Shown here in pieces: positions 9,501 through 20,880 of a DNA stretch of 64,000 nt. The DNA is from Yamagishiella unicocca (lineage: Eukaryota; Chlorophyta; Chlorophyceae; Chlamydomonadales; Volvocaceae): positions 372,001 through 436,000 of the forward strand of contig BDSL01000025.1 in the NCBI GenBank assembly GCA_003116995.1, written 5' to 3'. The notes beneath the pieces are model-generated. The model was not told where the DNA came from. It saw only the letters and a list, made by a program, of their open reading frames with translations, and did not search any database. The position numbers and the translations under genes were made by a program. The number at the start of each line of letters is the position of its first letter. The first letter of the stretch is position 1.

Positions 9501-12500
9501 CCGGCGGCGGCGCCCGCCGTGCGGGCGGAGCGGCGCTGGATGGCTCCGCCGCCGCTGCAGCTGCCCCTGGCACCTCCCGATGAGACCTGGGAGGAATCCC
9601 CAGCGACCGTGTCCTTCGGCAACCCGGGTGCATTTGGCGGCGCGAGAGTCGCGGCGCCGCCGTGGTCACTCCCCCAGACGGAGGTGTGGCTCAGCCCCTT
9701 CGCGATGGCCAGCGCTGGCGGCGGACCCACCGGCACCGCCTTTGGTGCTGACGTGTTCCTCGGTGCGGCGGCGGCGGCCGCGGCCACGGCGGTGGGTGGG
9801 CAGGCGGTGTGGCCCGAGCGCACCGTGGCTGGGTCCCCCTCCCCTTGGCTCGCGCCCTCCCCGCCCTCTCCTCCCGCCGGCGATGCGGGGGACCTCCTGG
9901 CCGCCTTCCTACGCACCGGATCCTGGGCCGCGTCCGCAGCCGGCTGGCACGATGGCGCCGCTGAGAGCCGCGCCGCACTGCAGCTGCGTTCCGCTGCCGC
10001 ACCGGCAGCGGCGCCAACAGCACAGCCCAGCGGCGCAGGAGGCGTTGGCGCTTCCACCGCGGGCGCAGCCGCTGCCGCTGCTGCCTCAGCGCCTGCGTCG
10101 TCAGATGCAGCGGAAGCGGCGCCGGCAGCACCAGCGGCACCCTCCAACGAGGACCACCCCCACCACCTCCACAGCCACTACTCCGCGCACCGCAACGCCC
10201 TCCTCCTGGCCGCCACCTCCGCCACCGTCGCGCCCCCCCCACTGCCGCCCTGCTCGCTGCCCTTCCCTCCGCTGCTGCACCAGCCCTCGCTGGGCCTCGA
10301 GTCCGACCTCCCCAGCCTGCAGCCGCCGCACCCCTCCGCCTGGGCACAAACGGAGGACCAGCTTTCAGACACCTCCTCCGCACACTGGCGGCAGGGGAAC
10401 CCCCCTCTGGGCCCCCAGGACCACCTGGGCCCCGCCGCCGTGGGCCCGGGTGGGCATCGGTTGGGCGTGTGGCCGCGGCCGGGGTGCCCTCCCCCCGGGC
10501 TTTCCTCGCAACCCCCCCGGGCGCCCGGGGGCATGTGGGCGCTGCCCACCTCCCACCTCCAGGCGGAGCTCAGCCAGACGCGGTCGGAGGCCCTGGGCGA
10601 GGGGGAGGCGTTTGCGGAGGCGCTGCTGGGGACCGGCCGGGGTCGGCGGCTCCCGCGCCAAGCCGGGGCCAGTCACGCGCAGCGCGGTGCGGCTGCGGAG
10701 GCGCAGTGGCTGCATCATGGGCTGCAGCCGGAGGCGAGGGATGGCTCAGGGCAGCAGCAGCAGCCCCAGTCCGAGCCTCAGGCCGCGGCAGTGCAGGTGG
10801 TGCCGACACAGGTGCGCCCCCCACGTGATCACAACGGACACAAACCTCTCGCTCGCTGCCGGGATGGCCACCGACTACCGCTGCTGCAGTTGCTGCGCGG
10901 ATCGGGCTGGCCAGGCACAGATGGGAAGGGAAGGGTGCCGCGTACTAGCTACCAGGAGCTACAGTCGTGACGTGTATGGCTTTTGCTCAGCCTGCGCACT
11001 GCCTGTTGTCGAGTGCTGTTCGTGCCGGGCACTACGGCACCACGGACGCACCGCATCCTCATCGTATCACAAGCCATATCCCCTCCCCCTGCCTGTGTGC
11101 CACCGCCCTGCGTGTGCCACCGCCCTGAACTATCCCTATTAACACCGCCCTGAACTGTCCGACGCGCACCGTGCGTGTGCACAACGTGCGCATGCCAGCG
11201 CAATGCTTGAACCGCCAGCGGTCAAGACAGCGCGTTGTAGATGCGCCAGGGAGAGGCGCGAGCAGGCACCTTCGCCGTCCGCGCTGCTTTGCCCTTGCTC
11301 GCCAACGCCATTCCACGTACCGCAATCCTGCCGCGCCGCTGCCTGCCCTCATCGCCTCACCTGCCAGTAGCCACGGCCGCCTGCGCCCCTCCATCCACTA
11401 CCAATGTCGCATTCGCCACTTCTACACGTCCATCAGGTGTAGCGCTGTCGCGATTTTGCACTCGCCACTTCTACCGCAGGGTAACACCACTGCCCCTGCT
11501 GCCGCTCCTGCCGCTGCAGGTGCAGGTCAACGTGAACCTGGACGCGGGCGCCCTGAGGGACGTGTTCCAGCAGTGCCTGCAGGCGGCAGTGCCGGCGGTC
11601 TGCGCGGCGGCGGCTGCGGCGGCAGTGCTGGGCCACGGTGAGGGGCCCCCTGACGTCTGCAGCGGCGGGGCTGTCGACCAGAGCCTCAGCTCATGTCCTG
11701 TTTGAAAGACGTTACCATACGCCCGGGATCTCCCCCATACACAGCGAGCGCACACCCGTTCGTTCACCACGTACCTGCTTTCTGTGTTCCGCGAAATCAG
11801 CTCCCGCTCTTCGGCCCGGTACCTGAACCTGGGGACCCCGGTCGCCCTGCCTGGCAGAGTATCTTCACACCGCACTCACTCCCCCCCGTGGATTCGCGGA
11901 TTTCCTTATACCCCCCCTGCAACCCCCCCCCGCCCCTCGGCCCCCGCAGCTACCCACGCCAGCAGCCGCAGGGCCCTACCCTCCCCCACCGGCGGCGCCA
12001 GGGGGCGGGCGCTGTCGGAGCGCGGGACCAACGCCTTCCCCCGCCCCGGTCTGCCCGGGGATGCCACTGCTGCGGTGAGGGGGCAAGAGGGCAATTGCGA
12101 CTGCGGACAATTGGCACGGCCGGCAGCCGTACGGCGATCGGGGTCTTACGTACACTGTGCGTTGCACCAGGCGATGGTATGCACAGGGCACTGCGCGGTG
12201 AGGGGTGTGACAACATGCGCCGCTGGGGCTGGGGCCGGGCTCCAGGTGCTCTCGTGGTGGCCACGGAGCGGCACCACGCCGTGGTCTTGCAGCGACGCTA
12301 TCGCTGGGGGACTTGAGGAGCCAGCGGTGGTGTTTTGACTCTTTAGTTGCCGCGACGACCCTTCCCCCCGACGACGACCCCCCCCCCCCAGTCGCGGTAC
12401 AGGTTCTTTCATTGCAACCCCCCGACGACGAGGGGGGAAGTCGTCGGGGGTTATCTTTTATCGCCCCCGACGACGACGGAATTGTGTTTCTCCGTCGCGT

Positions 12501-14301
12501 ACGCTTCCATGCATTCCCTCCTGGTCGCCTTTGTGATGAACAATAGGGTCGCCTTTATAACGAATAAAAGGGTCACCGAATGGTGCCCGCCCCGCCCTTC
12601 GCTTTTCAATCGCGGTCACTTTGCTGCTGGACACCCTCCTGACGCCCCTCCTGACGCACCCGCATCCAACCCCTCCCCTCCTTCCCCCCGCCACCCCGGA
12701 CCCTCGACCCCCTTGGCGGCCCCCTATTCCAGCAGGCGGCCCTCGCGGACCCAGCCCCCAGCCAGCCCCGCCACCCCACACCCCACGCCGGCTGCAACGT
12801 GTCCACACAGACCACCTCCCCGCCCCGCCACCAGTCCGTACAGACGGAGCCGTTGCCGCCGCCGCTGCCCTCGTCCTCGCCCCCGGGGGCGCAGCGCAGG
12901 CCGGCTGCGTGGCGCTGGCCGGGACCCCCCACCTACGACTGCCCCCCGCCCCTGCCGCCGCCCAGCACCGCCTCCCCGCGGAGCGAGCTGCTGCGGCGGG
13001 ACGCCATGGTCACCCCGGCTGTGGCGGCGTGGGGCGGGGCAGGGGGGTCGCTGGGGGACACGAGGACGTACACGGTCTGGTCAACGCCCGACAAGGCTGG
13101 AGCAGGGGCGGCAGCGGCGGCAGCGGCGGCAGCAGCAGGGGAGGTGGCTGCCAGGGGGTCCAAATGGAGCCCCGGGAGTGGGCGGGACGGCGGCACCAGC
13201 GCGACAGCGTCCATGTACGCGTCGGCTTCCTTTGCGGACTTGAGCGCCTTCGCGCCGCCCAGCCACCTGGCCTCGGTTGCAGGGGCGGCGGGGGCCGCAG
13301 GCCCGCATCGGGGCACTGGCGGGGGCGGTGGAGGCGGCGACAACGCACCGGTGTTTCGGAGCAGGGCCGCCGCCTGCCTGTTCGAGGAGTGCCGGCGGGA
13401 CATTCACAAGCGGGCGGCGGCGGGGCCGCCGGGCCTGGCCGGCGGGGGCTTTGACCTCGGCGTGCCCGTTAGCAGCGCCAGTGGGGTGCGGGCACCTGGA
13501 GGGTTTGCGGCCGGCGGCGGCGGCGGCGGCCAGCTGCCGGGCGACTACCACCTCCACTCCTCCGCACTACCGCAGGTCAAGCGCCAGCGGGTATCACCGC
13601 TGCGGGCAGCCAGCGAGCACGCAGCTTTCCCCCCGCCCGCCAGCGCCGGCCCCGACCCCCCCGGCTACGCCGACACCCTGGCGCCAATGCCGCACGCAGC
13701 GACGTCTGGGTCGCTGGGCGGTGCGGCCCGACTGGGGGGCCGTGCGTTCCTTGCTCGCGCGGGGGCAGCTGACGTGCTGAGCTCGAACCCGGTCCTGTCG
13801 CGCTTTGCGCCGCCCTCCCTGGCGCAGTTTGACCCGCCGGTCAGCACATCCGTGACCCTGCGCCCGCAGGTGAGCGGCAGCGTGCATCTGGCTGCTGCAT
13901 CAGGGTCGGGTGCGTGGCCGCAGCAGCAGGACCATGCATTCCTCTACCCGCTTCCGGCGATGTCTGAATATCAGCCCGGCCCCACGATGTCAATTGAGGA
14001 GTTGCTTTCGGTCGGGGAGGGGGTGGGGGCGTGGGCGATGGGAGTTGGGTTGGAGGCTGAGCGGCCGGGGCCGGCATCGTTGGGAGAGGCGACGATCGCT
14101 GTTGCGGAAGTTGGGGGCGATGGTTGGGCGGCTGGACTCAGGGGTGCAGACCGCGCTTGGAACGGACTGCAGGGGTTGACCGCTGCGCAAGCCGGTCCGG
14201 CTGCAGTTATGGAGCAACAAGGCTCCCCGCCGCATCCGCAGGAGCAGCATTCGGAAATGCTTATGCGCTTTTTGAACGGTCTGGAACACCGCTCGCTGTA
14301 A
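6555..14301 (+). CDS. very large low-complexity protein of unknown function
   Basis: I do not recognise a family. Proposed exons are 6555-6911, 7009-7099, 7252-10811, 11520-11637, 11950-12074 and 12811-14301, giving ~1,913 aa with matching phases throughout. The N-terminus MGNQTSGEAG fits an N-myristoylation site (Gly2, Ser6). An acidic region follows, with DEALRYDPSDTPSPGPS. The central exon encodes ~400 residues dominated by Gly/Ser (poly-Gly runs), then Ala/Pro-rich sequence. Exon 4 encodes the only region that looks folded (VNLDAGALRDVFQQCLQAAV, predicted amphipathic helix). The last exon contains a short basic stretch (VKRQRVSPLRA) and ends EMLMRFLNGLEHRSL. The short exon 7009-7099 is supported mainly by frame and splice signals; skipping it breaks the frame. 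Scaffold or transcriptional co-regulator roles are possible, but nothing in the sequence proves one. Confidence 0.6.
11883..11912 (+). repeat. intronic dispersed repeat, family D
   Basis: CCGTGGATTCGCGGATTTCC then TTATACCCCCC, about 40 bp before the acceptor at 11948-11949 in the large unknown gene. Confidence 0.75.
12075..12810 (+). other. 736-bp intron with degenerate C-rich/GACGACG repeats
   Basis: This intron of the large unknown gene holds several CCCCCGACGACGA stretches (12361-12475) and a family C-like fragment at 12391-12420 (GTCGCGGTACAGGTTCTTTC). No exon was found inside it. Confidence 0.55.
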
Positions 14302-14679
14302 ACTTGTTTGTAAGGTTGCGTCCTCAGGTTTGCGCATTGTAGATTGGAGGTCCAGATTAGACTTTCAACTGACGAAAGGCAATCACACGCTCCTTCTTGC
14401 CCCGAACATAAATTTCGCATGAGCAGTCGATGTTAAATTCGTTGTTGTGAGCCTCACAGACCAGCTCAGCTCCATTAACCCGTCGTACTTTTTGACTCCC
14501 ATTCCGCGCAAAGCACGAGTCATCGCGCGCCACTCTGTATCTTGCAGAGCATCCCCCACTTATTTGACTTATGACTGCGACTGTACGTGCCAGCCCGTCC
14601 CCCTAGTGATCTTGTGCACCTATCTCCTTGCGCCTAGTCAGGTCCCGGCTAAACTCGAACAGAAGGCAGCAGGGACGCT
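14302..14679. other. intergenic: 3' flank of large gene, ASF1 promoter/5' UTR
   Basis: TGTAA occurs at 14297-14301 (overlapping the stop) and 14309-14313, so the upstream transcript probably ends soon after. The rest is presumed ASF1 promoter and leader; no clear TATA box was seen. Confidence 0.5.
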
Positions 14680-15339
14680 ATGGCCGTCAGCGTCTTGGCT
14701 GTGCGTCCCCTGAATAATCCTGCGCTCTTTACAGACGTGCTCTCCTTTGAGATTGAGTACGAGGCGCTTACATCTTTGCAAGAGGACCTGGCATGGAAGC
14801 TTGTCTACGTTGGCTCTGCCGATAGCGATCGCTATGATCAGGTTCTAGAGAACGTGGAAGTCGGCCCGGTGATGCAGGGCACCTTCAAGTTCGTCCTGGA
14901 GGCCAACCCGCCTAATCCGCAGTTCATTCCGCCGGACGACCTTGTGGGCGTCACAGTCGTCCTGCTCACGTGCTCGTACCGGAGCAAGGAGTTTATTCGC
15001 GTTGGCTATTACGTCAACGTTGACTACATGGACGAGGAGCTCCGGGAAAACCCTCCCGAGCAACCGCGCATAGACAGGCTCCAGCGCGGTGTCCTCGAGG
15101 ACCACCCCCGCGTGACGCGCTACGCAATCCCTTTCGACGAGCCGGAGCCAGCAGAAGGCGCTCAGCCGATGGACATGGACGGGTCCCAACAGGCGCAAGT
15201 GGTGGGACAGCCGGACGCAGCTATGCAGTCTGCTGCGCCGTTGCCTACAGCATACATGGCGGCGCAACCTGAAGCATTTGATGGGCAAGGCCAGCAGGCG
15301 CCCCCGGAGCAGCTGTACCAGTACGTGCCGGTTCAGTAA
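14680..15339 (+). CDS. ASF1: histone H3-H4 chaperone ASF1
   Basis: Nuclear chaperone that binds H3-H4 dimers and hands them to CAF-1 or HIRA during replication-coupled and independent nucleosome assembly. The 219-residue protein opens MAVSVLAVRPLNNPALFTDV, and its ~155-residue immunoglobulin-like core is highly conserved: FEIEYEALTSLQEDLAWKL, YVGSADSDRYDQVLENVEVG, VTVVLLTCSYRSKEFIRVGY, and the closing HPRVTRYAIPFDEP. The C-terminal ~60 residues are Gln/Ala/Pro-rich and variable, as in other ASF1 proteins. It is the only gene here with no intron. A CTCTTTACAG string at 14725-14734 resembles an acceptor, but translation across it is conserved, so it is coding. The start ATG matches the family N-terminus exactly. 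TGTAA lies 43 nt after the stop. Confidence 0.97.
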   Translation: MAVSVLAVRPLNNPALFTDVLSFEIEYEALTSLQEDLAWKLVYVGSADSDRYDQVLENVEVGPVMQGTFKFVLEANPPNPQFIPPDDLVGVTVVLLTCSYRSKEFIRVGYYVNVDYMDEELRENPPEQPRIDRLQRGVLEDHPRVTRYAIPFDEPEPAEGAQPMDMDGSQQAQVVGQPDAAMQSAAPLPTAYMAAQPEAFDGQGQQAPPEQLYQYVPVQ

Positions 15340-15381
15340 GGGCGGCTGTGAAGACGGTGCGGCGGTTGCTACCGCAATCCG

Positions 15382-15386
15382 TGTAA
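15382..15386 (+). terminator. TGTAA polyadenylation signal (ASF1)
   Basis: It lies 43 nt after the ASF1 stop codon. Confidence 0.55.
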
Positions 15387-16255
15387 ATGCCCATGCTGAA
15401 TGCCCAGGGATGCAGCAGCCGAAATTCGGGTTTGTTTGGCATGTGCCAGCTGGGACGTCCAAAGCGGTGGTCGTACTTGCAATGGCAGACGAATCGTGTT
15501 TCGGCATATGTGTTGCGGTTCCGTTCGGCTGATCACTGGGTCATATCGCTAAAGGGGAGGGAAGGAAGAAAGGGAAGGAGGAAAGGGAACCACGAGAGAG
15601 CTGTTGCGCTTTGCCTTCAAGTTTTCGTCACACTACCTGTGGCGGGGTTGGACCCTACTGGTTACGCAGTCCCCTCCATGGCCATGATGCCTCCTCCTCG
15701 ATGTTTTGCATAGCTAGGACATAGCTAGGAGTGCTCATATTGGTGGCAGGAAGACATCGCATGTGTTGTCGTGTAATCACCAAGTTAATGGGTGTCTGTA
15801 TTTTTGGTGGAGCACACGGGCGACGGTGTCGCCAACCTGAGCAACGAACGGTGTTGCCGATATTGCAAGAGCGGACAGATTTCTTACAAGGAAACTTTGT
15901 ACATGGTGTCACTGACGAGCGACAAATTGTTTGCTTGTTGGCTTCGGTCCATTACGCCCGCCGACTGACGCTGGCCTTGACGCAAACTCGGTTCATAAGA
16001 GGGTACAATGTAACATGCTTTGTCCCCAAGTTCGCAATTTCGCGCTCTACTATATGCTGGCACCATGGAGGGGACCGAGTGCACGGCAGCGACGTCTTAC
16101 GCCATTCATTCTTCTGCCGGCGGAAACTCAATTGCCGACGAAAAGCCTGTTAATTCATATCCATTTTTACGCTTACCCGGTAGTTGCGCTACATCGTATA
16201 CTAAGTTATTACCTGGGTTAGCAACAGCTGCCGAGCGCCGACACGCCTCCACACA
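15387..16255. other. intergenic between ASF1 and LHC-like gene
   Basis: No coding sequence supported. It contains a purine-rich GGGAAGGAAGAAAGGGAAGG tract around 15555-15590 and lower GC toward the next start codon. Confidence 0.5.
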
Positions 16256-17686
16256 ATGTTCACGTCAACAGTCGCTCCCAATGTCAAGGTTTCAACTTCG
16301 CTTGCCACGCAGTTACCCGCTAGAATATCCCACCGGGTGATTACATGTCGTGCTGAGGCTCGTGATGACACTGCGACCGTGACACCCCAAATGCACCGAA
16401 TGAGGAACGGCTCAATGATTCGTAGCCTCGCGGCCGCTGTAGAGCTCAGCGTAAGTGAAACGTTTGCAAAGGAGAATTAGTTCAAGCCGCTGCAGTCAGT
16501 CTCTACATTAGCAAAGCCCTGGTGTTTTTTTGGCGGGCTGCGTCTATTAGGGTTCTTGACTTTGTGTATTCATCCTAACGCAGGGTCAAGTGCAACGGTA
16601 TGAGACCTTCGCTGGCAGAAGCGCCATGGTGAGTTTGTGGTTTTGGGGCAGAATAGTCCTTTGTCCGACATGACATCAACATCCCCGGTCCCGTTGTCGA
16701 CTCCTGCCAGGTCGGAGTGGCGGTCGCAGCCTGCACCGAGGTCATTACAGACCACGGTATCTTCAACCCAGTCAACGGCGACACGGCCCTGACTTACGCC
16801 TGCATCGCCACGGCGACGCTAGCAACGGCCGCTGGCGTTGCTCTGGCCAATGCCCAAAGCGAGGAGGCAAGCACGAGCGGCAATACGGACATACTCGAAT
16901 CCGTATACGCCTCGCTCACCGCCGTGAGGCGCTCTGCGGCAAGCGTCACCCAGGCTCAGGTAGGCGGCCGCAGTGCGAAATGTCGTGGCCATGACGCTTT
17001 CGATCGAGTAGATCAAGTTTGCGTAGCCTGCCGGTCCATCTTTAAGCCATTGCTTGGAGTCGGGCGAGACCTGGTGGGCTGCCCGAGCCTGGCCGCACTG
17101 GGACCGGGTTCTTGGCGCTATCCTTCTAAGCCGCTGCTCTGCAACCTCTTGCGTCTTGACAGTGGAGCGGGATGATGGGTGGCATCCGGGCACATGTGCT
17201 GGGTCGGCAGGGGCTGCCTGCTTCTGGTTCAGGTGTTGCTACCGTCCTAGACCTCTCCTGGCCAACGGGCTAGCCAATCGTGGAGCCGGCGTACTCCTCG
17301 ATTGGCGTGTTGGGCGCCGAGGGGCCACGCGCCTGCAAGAATTCATTTCGCCGCACATCGTTGGAAAGGCAAATTGTACCCTCCTCGAAACAACCGCTAT
17401 GCCAGCAAAATCCGCGTTCCCTACCCTGCTCCCCTCAGACCGCGCCCCTGCCAGTCGTTGCGTTGCGCACCTCCCCGCCCCTTTCGCGCCTCCTCTGCGA
17501 CTGCTGGTGAACGCTTCCTCATGCACTCGTGTGCTTCCTTTCACGCCTTTTTGCACCGCCTGCACCTCCCCTGCACCGCCGCAGGTGGACAAGGCGGTGG
17601 ACTACCTGATGGAGACCGTCCTGGAGAGCCGCTTCGACTCCTTCTCAATCGAGAGCCTCCTGACCCACACCGACGACGAGTGCTGA
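16256..17686 (+). CDS. LHC-like (ELIP/SEP/HLIP-type) chloroplast membrane protein
   Basis: Exons 16256-16450, 16584-16628, 16711-16959 and 17585-17686, all phase 0, give 196 aa. Residues 1 to about 33 (MFTSTVAPNVKVSTSLATQL...) are Ser/Thr/Arg-rich like a chloroplast transit peptide, with a possible cleavage site near VITCRA. The chlorophyll-binding helix signature ExxxGRxAMxG is present as YETFAGRSAMVG, followed by AVAACTEVITDHG. A second hydrophobic helix (ALTYACIATATLATAAGVAL) follows. Two helices with one LHC motif suggest a SEP-like light-stress protein that binds pigment in the thylakoid, not a light-harvesting antenna. The C-terminal soluble tail (TVLESRFDSFSIESLLTHTD) is unusual for this family. 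The 45-nt exon 2 carries most of the motif, and the intron falls between AM and VG. Confidence 0.8.
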
Positions 17687-19030
17687 AAGCTGCACGCGGC
17701 CGTACAGCCGCGTGGGGCGTCTTTGAGCAGCTGGTCGCCCGCTCCCCTCAAAAACCTTCTTTGGAGATAACTGCACGAACGAATGTTTTCCTAATTGAAA
17801 ATTCCGTTTGGTCGACTTGCCAAATGCCGGGGCGGCCGGCTGATTGTACGCAGAAGATTTGCCTAATTAGGCATTGCAGGTATTTCATCAGCCTGGGAGG
17901 CGCGTGGCGCCGTGTTGCGACGCCGGGATGTTGGATCGAGGCGTCTGGAGGAAACCGAAGAAGGCAGTGGCCGCAGCAGAAGTGAGGCCTGTACAGTATC
18001 ATTTGTCACCATGCGCCTTGCGAAGCAAGGCCCTCGTTTTGCGCACAAAGCACATTTCGTCGAACGTGCAATAGCTCTGTCCAATGGTGGCTATTGCACT
18101 CGGGGCCCCCACCCCAACCGGGGGGGCGGGGTAGCACTTCGGATGAACGTCATACGCCTGGCATTGTGGTCCCAGAGAGCTTGCGCTTCACCCGCTGTAC
18201 ATTCACGAGGGGAGGAGCGCGGCTTGCCGGAAGCCTTTAGTGTTGCTATTGTTGCGCCTTCTCGCTGCGCAACTTATTTCAAATTTGTATTGGGTTGCTT
18301 TGACCATGATCGCGTCGTATGGACGCAGGTGCTTATGCGCGATTCCACCAGCTTCAGACACATGTTTTGTGCTGGTTTGTCGACGTGCGTATCACAGTAG
18401 GCTGCAGAGGTTTGTTGAGGTAGGGCAGCGTTTAGGTCTGCCTCACATTGTGTGGACGGCCACGGGCCTGAATGGATTGATGGATGCATTGTAGTGGCGT
18501 ATATGCCTTTACTGCAGCCGGAACGTATGTGGTGATTGGTGTCTGTTGGTGCGCGATCTGCTGGCTTTCGCACCGAGTATAATTGACGGCAAAGGACTTA
18601 CTTCGTATCATAGTTGACGCCGCCAAGGCGGACCCCGATCCGCCACGTGGATTGGGGGCCGCTATCACGGGGCAATCGCCGAACCTAAACGTGCTCGCCG
18701 AGTCGCCGTGTAAGATCTCATCAATACAACTTTCGCAGACAGCTACATTGTGGAGGCCTTTCCAGCGTGCTCGCGGCAGTCTCGAGTCGTTTCTTGTTAC
18801 CGCTGTAAGGCGCTGTCAGCAGTATGGATGTGGGCCACAGCAATCTGCGACGGATCAGTGGAAAGGGCGCCTTGCTGTAGACGTCGCGGGCACAGCTGAT
18901 CGTGCTGTGGAGGCCCCGTGTCGGGCGCCTATCCCTTTGCATCATCAACACCGGGGAGCCTCTAGTGCAAATTCCCGCTGGGGTGCTGGCTGCTGCTCTG
19001 TATGCCTACGGCCTGTCAATTTGGTGTGCT

Positions 19031-19147
19031 GGTGGTTTGCCTCTGTTTCGGTGCATGTCGGTTTTTGTTTCCTCCGTCTTGTTCAGTGTCAGGCGATGCG
19101 CCCGATGGTTCTACCTCTTGGTCTGGAACCCACTGTAACCGTTACAA
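19031..19147 (+). repeat. dispersed repeat E, copy 1
   Basis: A ~117-bp unit from GGTGGTTTGCCTCTGTTTCG to CTGGAACCCACTGTAACCGT. It matches 54050-54166 (inverted) and 54381-54489, and more weakly 41283-41345 (inverted). Confidence 0.8.
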
Positions 19148-19749
19148 CAACCGGGTCTTAGCCCAAGCGCCCTGCTCGCCGGCACTCCTGCGCAGCTACA
19201 TTCTTGGGACGGCGTAACTACCCATGCCTAAGGAGTGACTGCTCCAATGGCTGGATGGTTACCGGCTCCATTTCCACGGCGACTGCGGCAGCTGCACTTG
19301 GGAGCATACGGCACCCTCGACCATATGCGCTGCCAGCGTACCGCATGCGCATACACGGCAATGCATGAAGCCACTGCCGCGTTGAGGCCGCGTCCAACTC
19401 TGCCGACGGGCAGGGACGGGCCTTGAGCGTACGGCACGTACAACGTTTGCGTTCACATGGAAAGCCATGCGGCTCATGACGCGTCAGCATTTCGCTTACT
19501 GACCGCACTGCCGGCATCGACATGGCTCGCGCCCCAGCTGCCCGTCAGCAAAGATCGTCATCCGGAGGGGCAAGCAAGCGGGCTGTTTCATAGGCGGCTG
19601 GCCGATATACCGGTAACTCCCCCATTTTCGTCGTTCCGCTGAACCTTCGCAACCTTTGCATGTTCCGCGACCTGCCATTTGAACAACGCAATATCAATAA
19701 GACACTCCTACAGGCGTGGCCAGACGCAGTTACTGGTGGTGGTGAGATG

Positions 19750-19772
19750 ATCCGGTTACACGACATAGGAGA
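19750..19772 (-). repeat. family C fragment, intergenic
   Basis: ATCCGGTTACACGACATAGG is the reverse complement of the C core and one of the few copies outside an intron. Confidence 0.55.
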
Positions 19773-20172
19773 CGGGGGGACGAAATTCATGCCGGCGCTT
19801 AGTCTTGGGAAACGCGTTCGAGTCTGCATGGCGGTGGTGGGGAGCAAGTGCCAAATGGCGGGAGGGCTGGAGGCGGGGCTCCCTCCCTTTCCCTCGCGAT
19901 TCAAAGCCAGGGGCGGGCGGGGGCGGGCCGGTGCACATGCGCCGTCACGCTCGCTGACGTCATGCATATGATCATTGTGGTCATCGTCATCGTCAAGATC
20001 AATTATGCCGCTGGTAAGACCGCGCCGCGCCAGCCCCCCCACCACGTCCAGAGTGACAGCTCTTCGCCGCCGCAACGGTGGTCTCATTGTGCCCTGCCCC
20101 TGCAGCCAGCTGCGTGCTGGTGGCACCGGCGCTGCTCGCAACCCAAGAGACGGGTGGGCCGCGATTTGGAGC

Positions 20173-20214
20173 CCCCATGTGATAGCCGCATAGCCCCATG
20201 TGATAGCCGCATAG
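20173..20214 (+). repeat. perfect 21-bp tandem duplication
   Basis: CCCCATGTGATAGCCGCATA plus G is present twice, head to tail. Confidence 0.9.
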
Positions 20215-20880
20215 CCCCCATTGGCGCCCACCGAACCAGCCCCATGCCCCACTAGTCGTATTCGCAGCGCAGCTACGCTCCACGTCGGCGTCCCCGCGGC
20301 ACAAATCGCTGCAGATCTCGTCACTGTCGCCATTGCTGCAGGTGCTGCATCTCGATGCCCGGCCACCATGGGTTTGGGGAGACCAAATTGACCCACACAT
20401 CCACCAAATCCATCGCAGGACAGCCTCCGCCTCCACATGAGCACAAGCGCTGCGCGCTTGCTGTCACAAACCAGCAGCCACCAACACTTGCTTAGTACTT
20501 TCTATGTAACCAAAAAGATAAAAAACGGACGCGAGTAAGCGTATCGATGTAAGGTAAAAAACACGAACAAAGACGTCCAGGGGTTCATATGCGGTGGTGT
20601 CATGTCGGGAAAAACCAGAAGGCAAGTGGTGTGCCGGCCCTTAACGTCTCCTCCTCCCTCCCCTCCGCCACTCCACCCCCTGCTAATTGGTATCCTCGCT
20701 AACACAGCCGACGCGCGCGCGCGCGACACAGCGTGCGCTCCAGCGTCCATCCCACGAGGCACCCCGCCTTCCTGCTACACCCTGCACCCACTGGCCCTGC
20801 TAGAGCGGCACCTGGTACAGCAGCACCTGCTACAGCAGCACCCGCCGGGGCCTGCTGTCGCCCTGCACCCGCCGACTCCG

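Larger units (their letters stand above)
17687..20880. other. gene-poor 3.2 kb between convergent LHC-like and CNOT10 genes
   Basis: No gene supported on either strand. It holds a copy of dispersed repeat E (19031-19147), an inverted family C fragment (19750-19772) and a perfect 21-bp duplication (20173-20214). The ~130 bp around 20505-20580 are A-rich and probably belong to the CNOT10 3' flank. Confidence 0.55.

Noticed and set aside
9445..11142. 565-codon + strand frame, Arg/Pro-rich
   Set aside because: Alternate frame of the large gene; it runs through the 10812 donor and has the skewed composition of an out-of-frame translation.
14725..14734. Possible 3' splice site CTCTTTACAG in ASF1
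   Set aside because: Translation across it (NNPALFTDVLSFEIEYEAL) aligns continuously with ASF1, so the string is coding.
19545..20444. 299-codon - strand frame in the gap before CNOT10
   Set aside because: It passes through the 21-bp duplication and a repeat fragment and shows no homology. It is not placed as a CNOT10 exon because CNOT10 already ends at a family-typical C-terminus at 20881.
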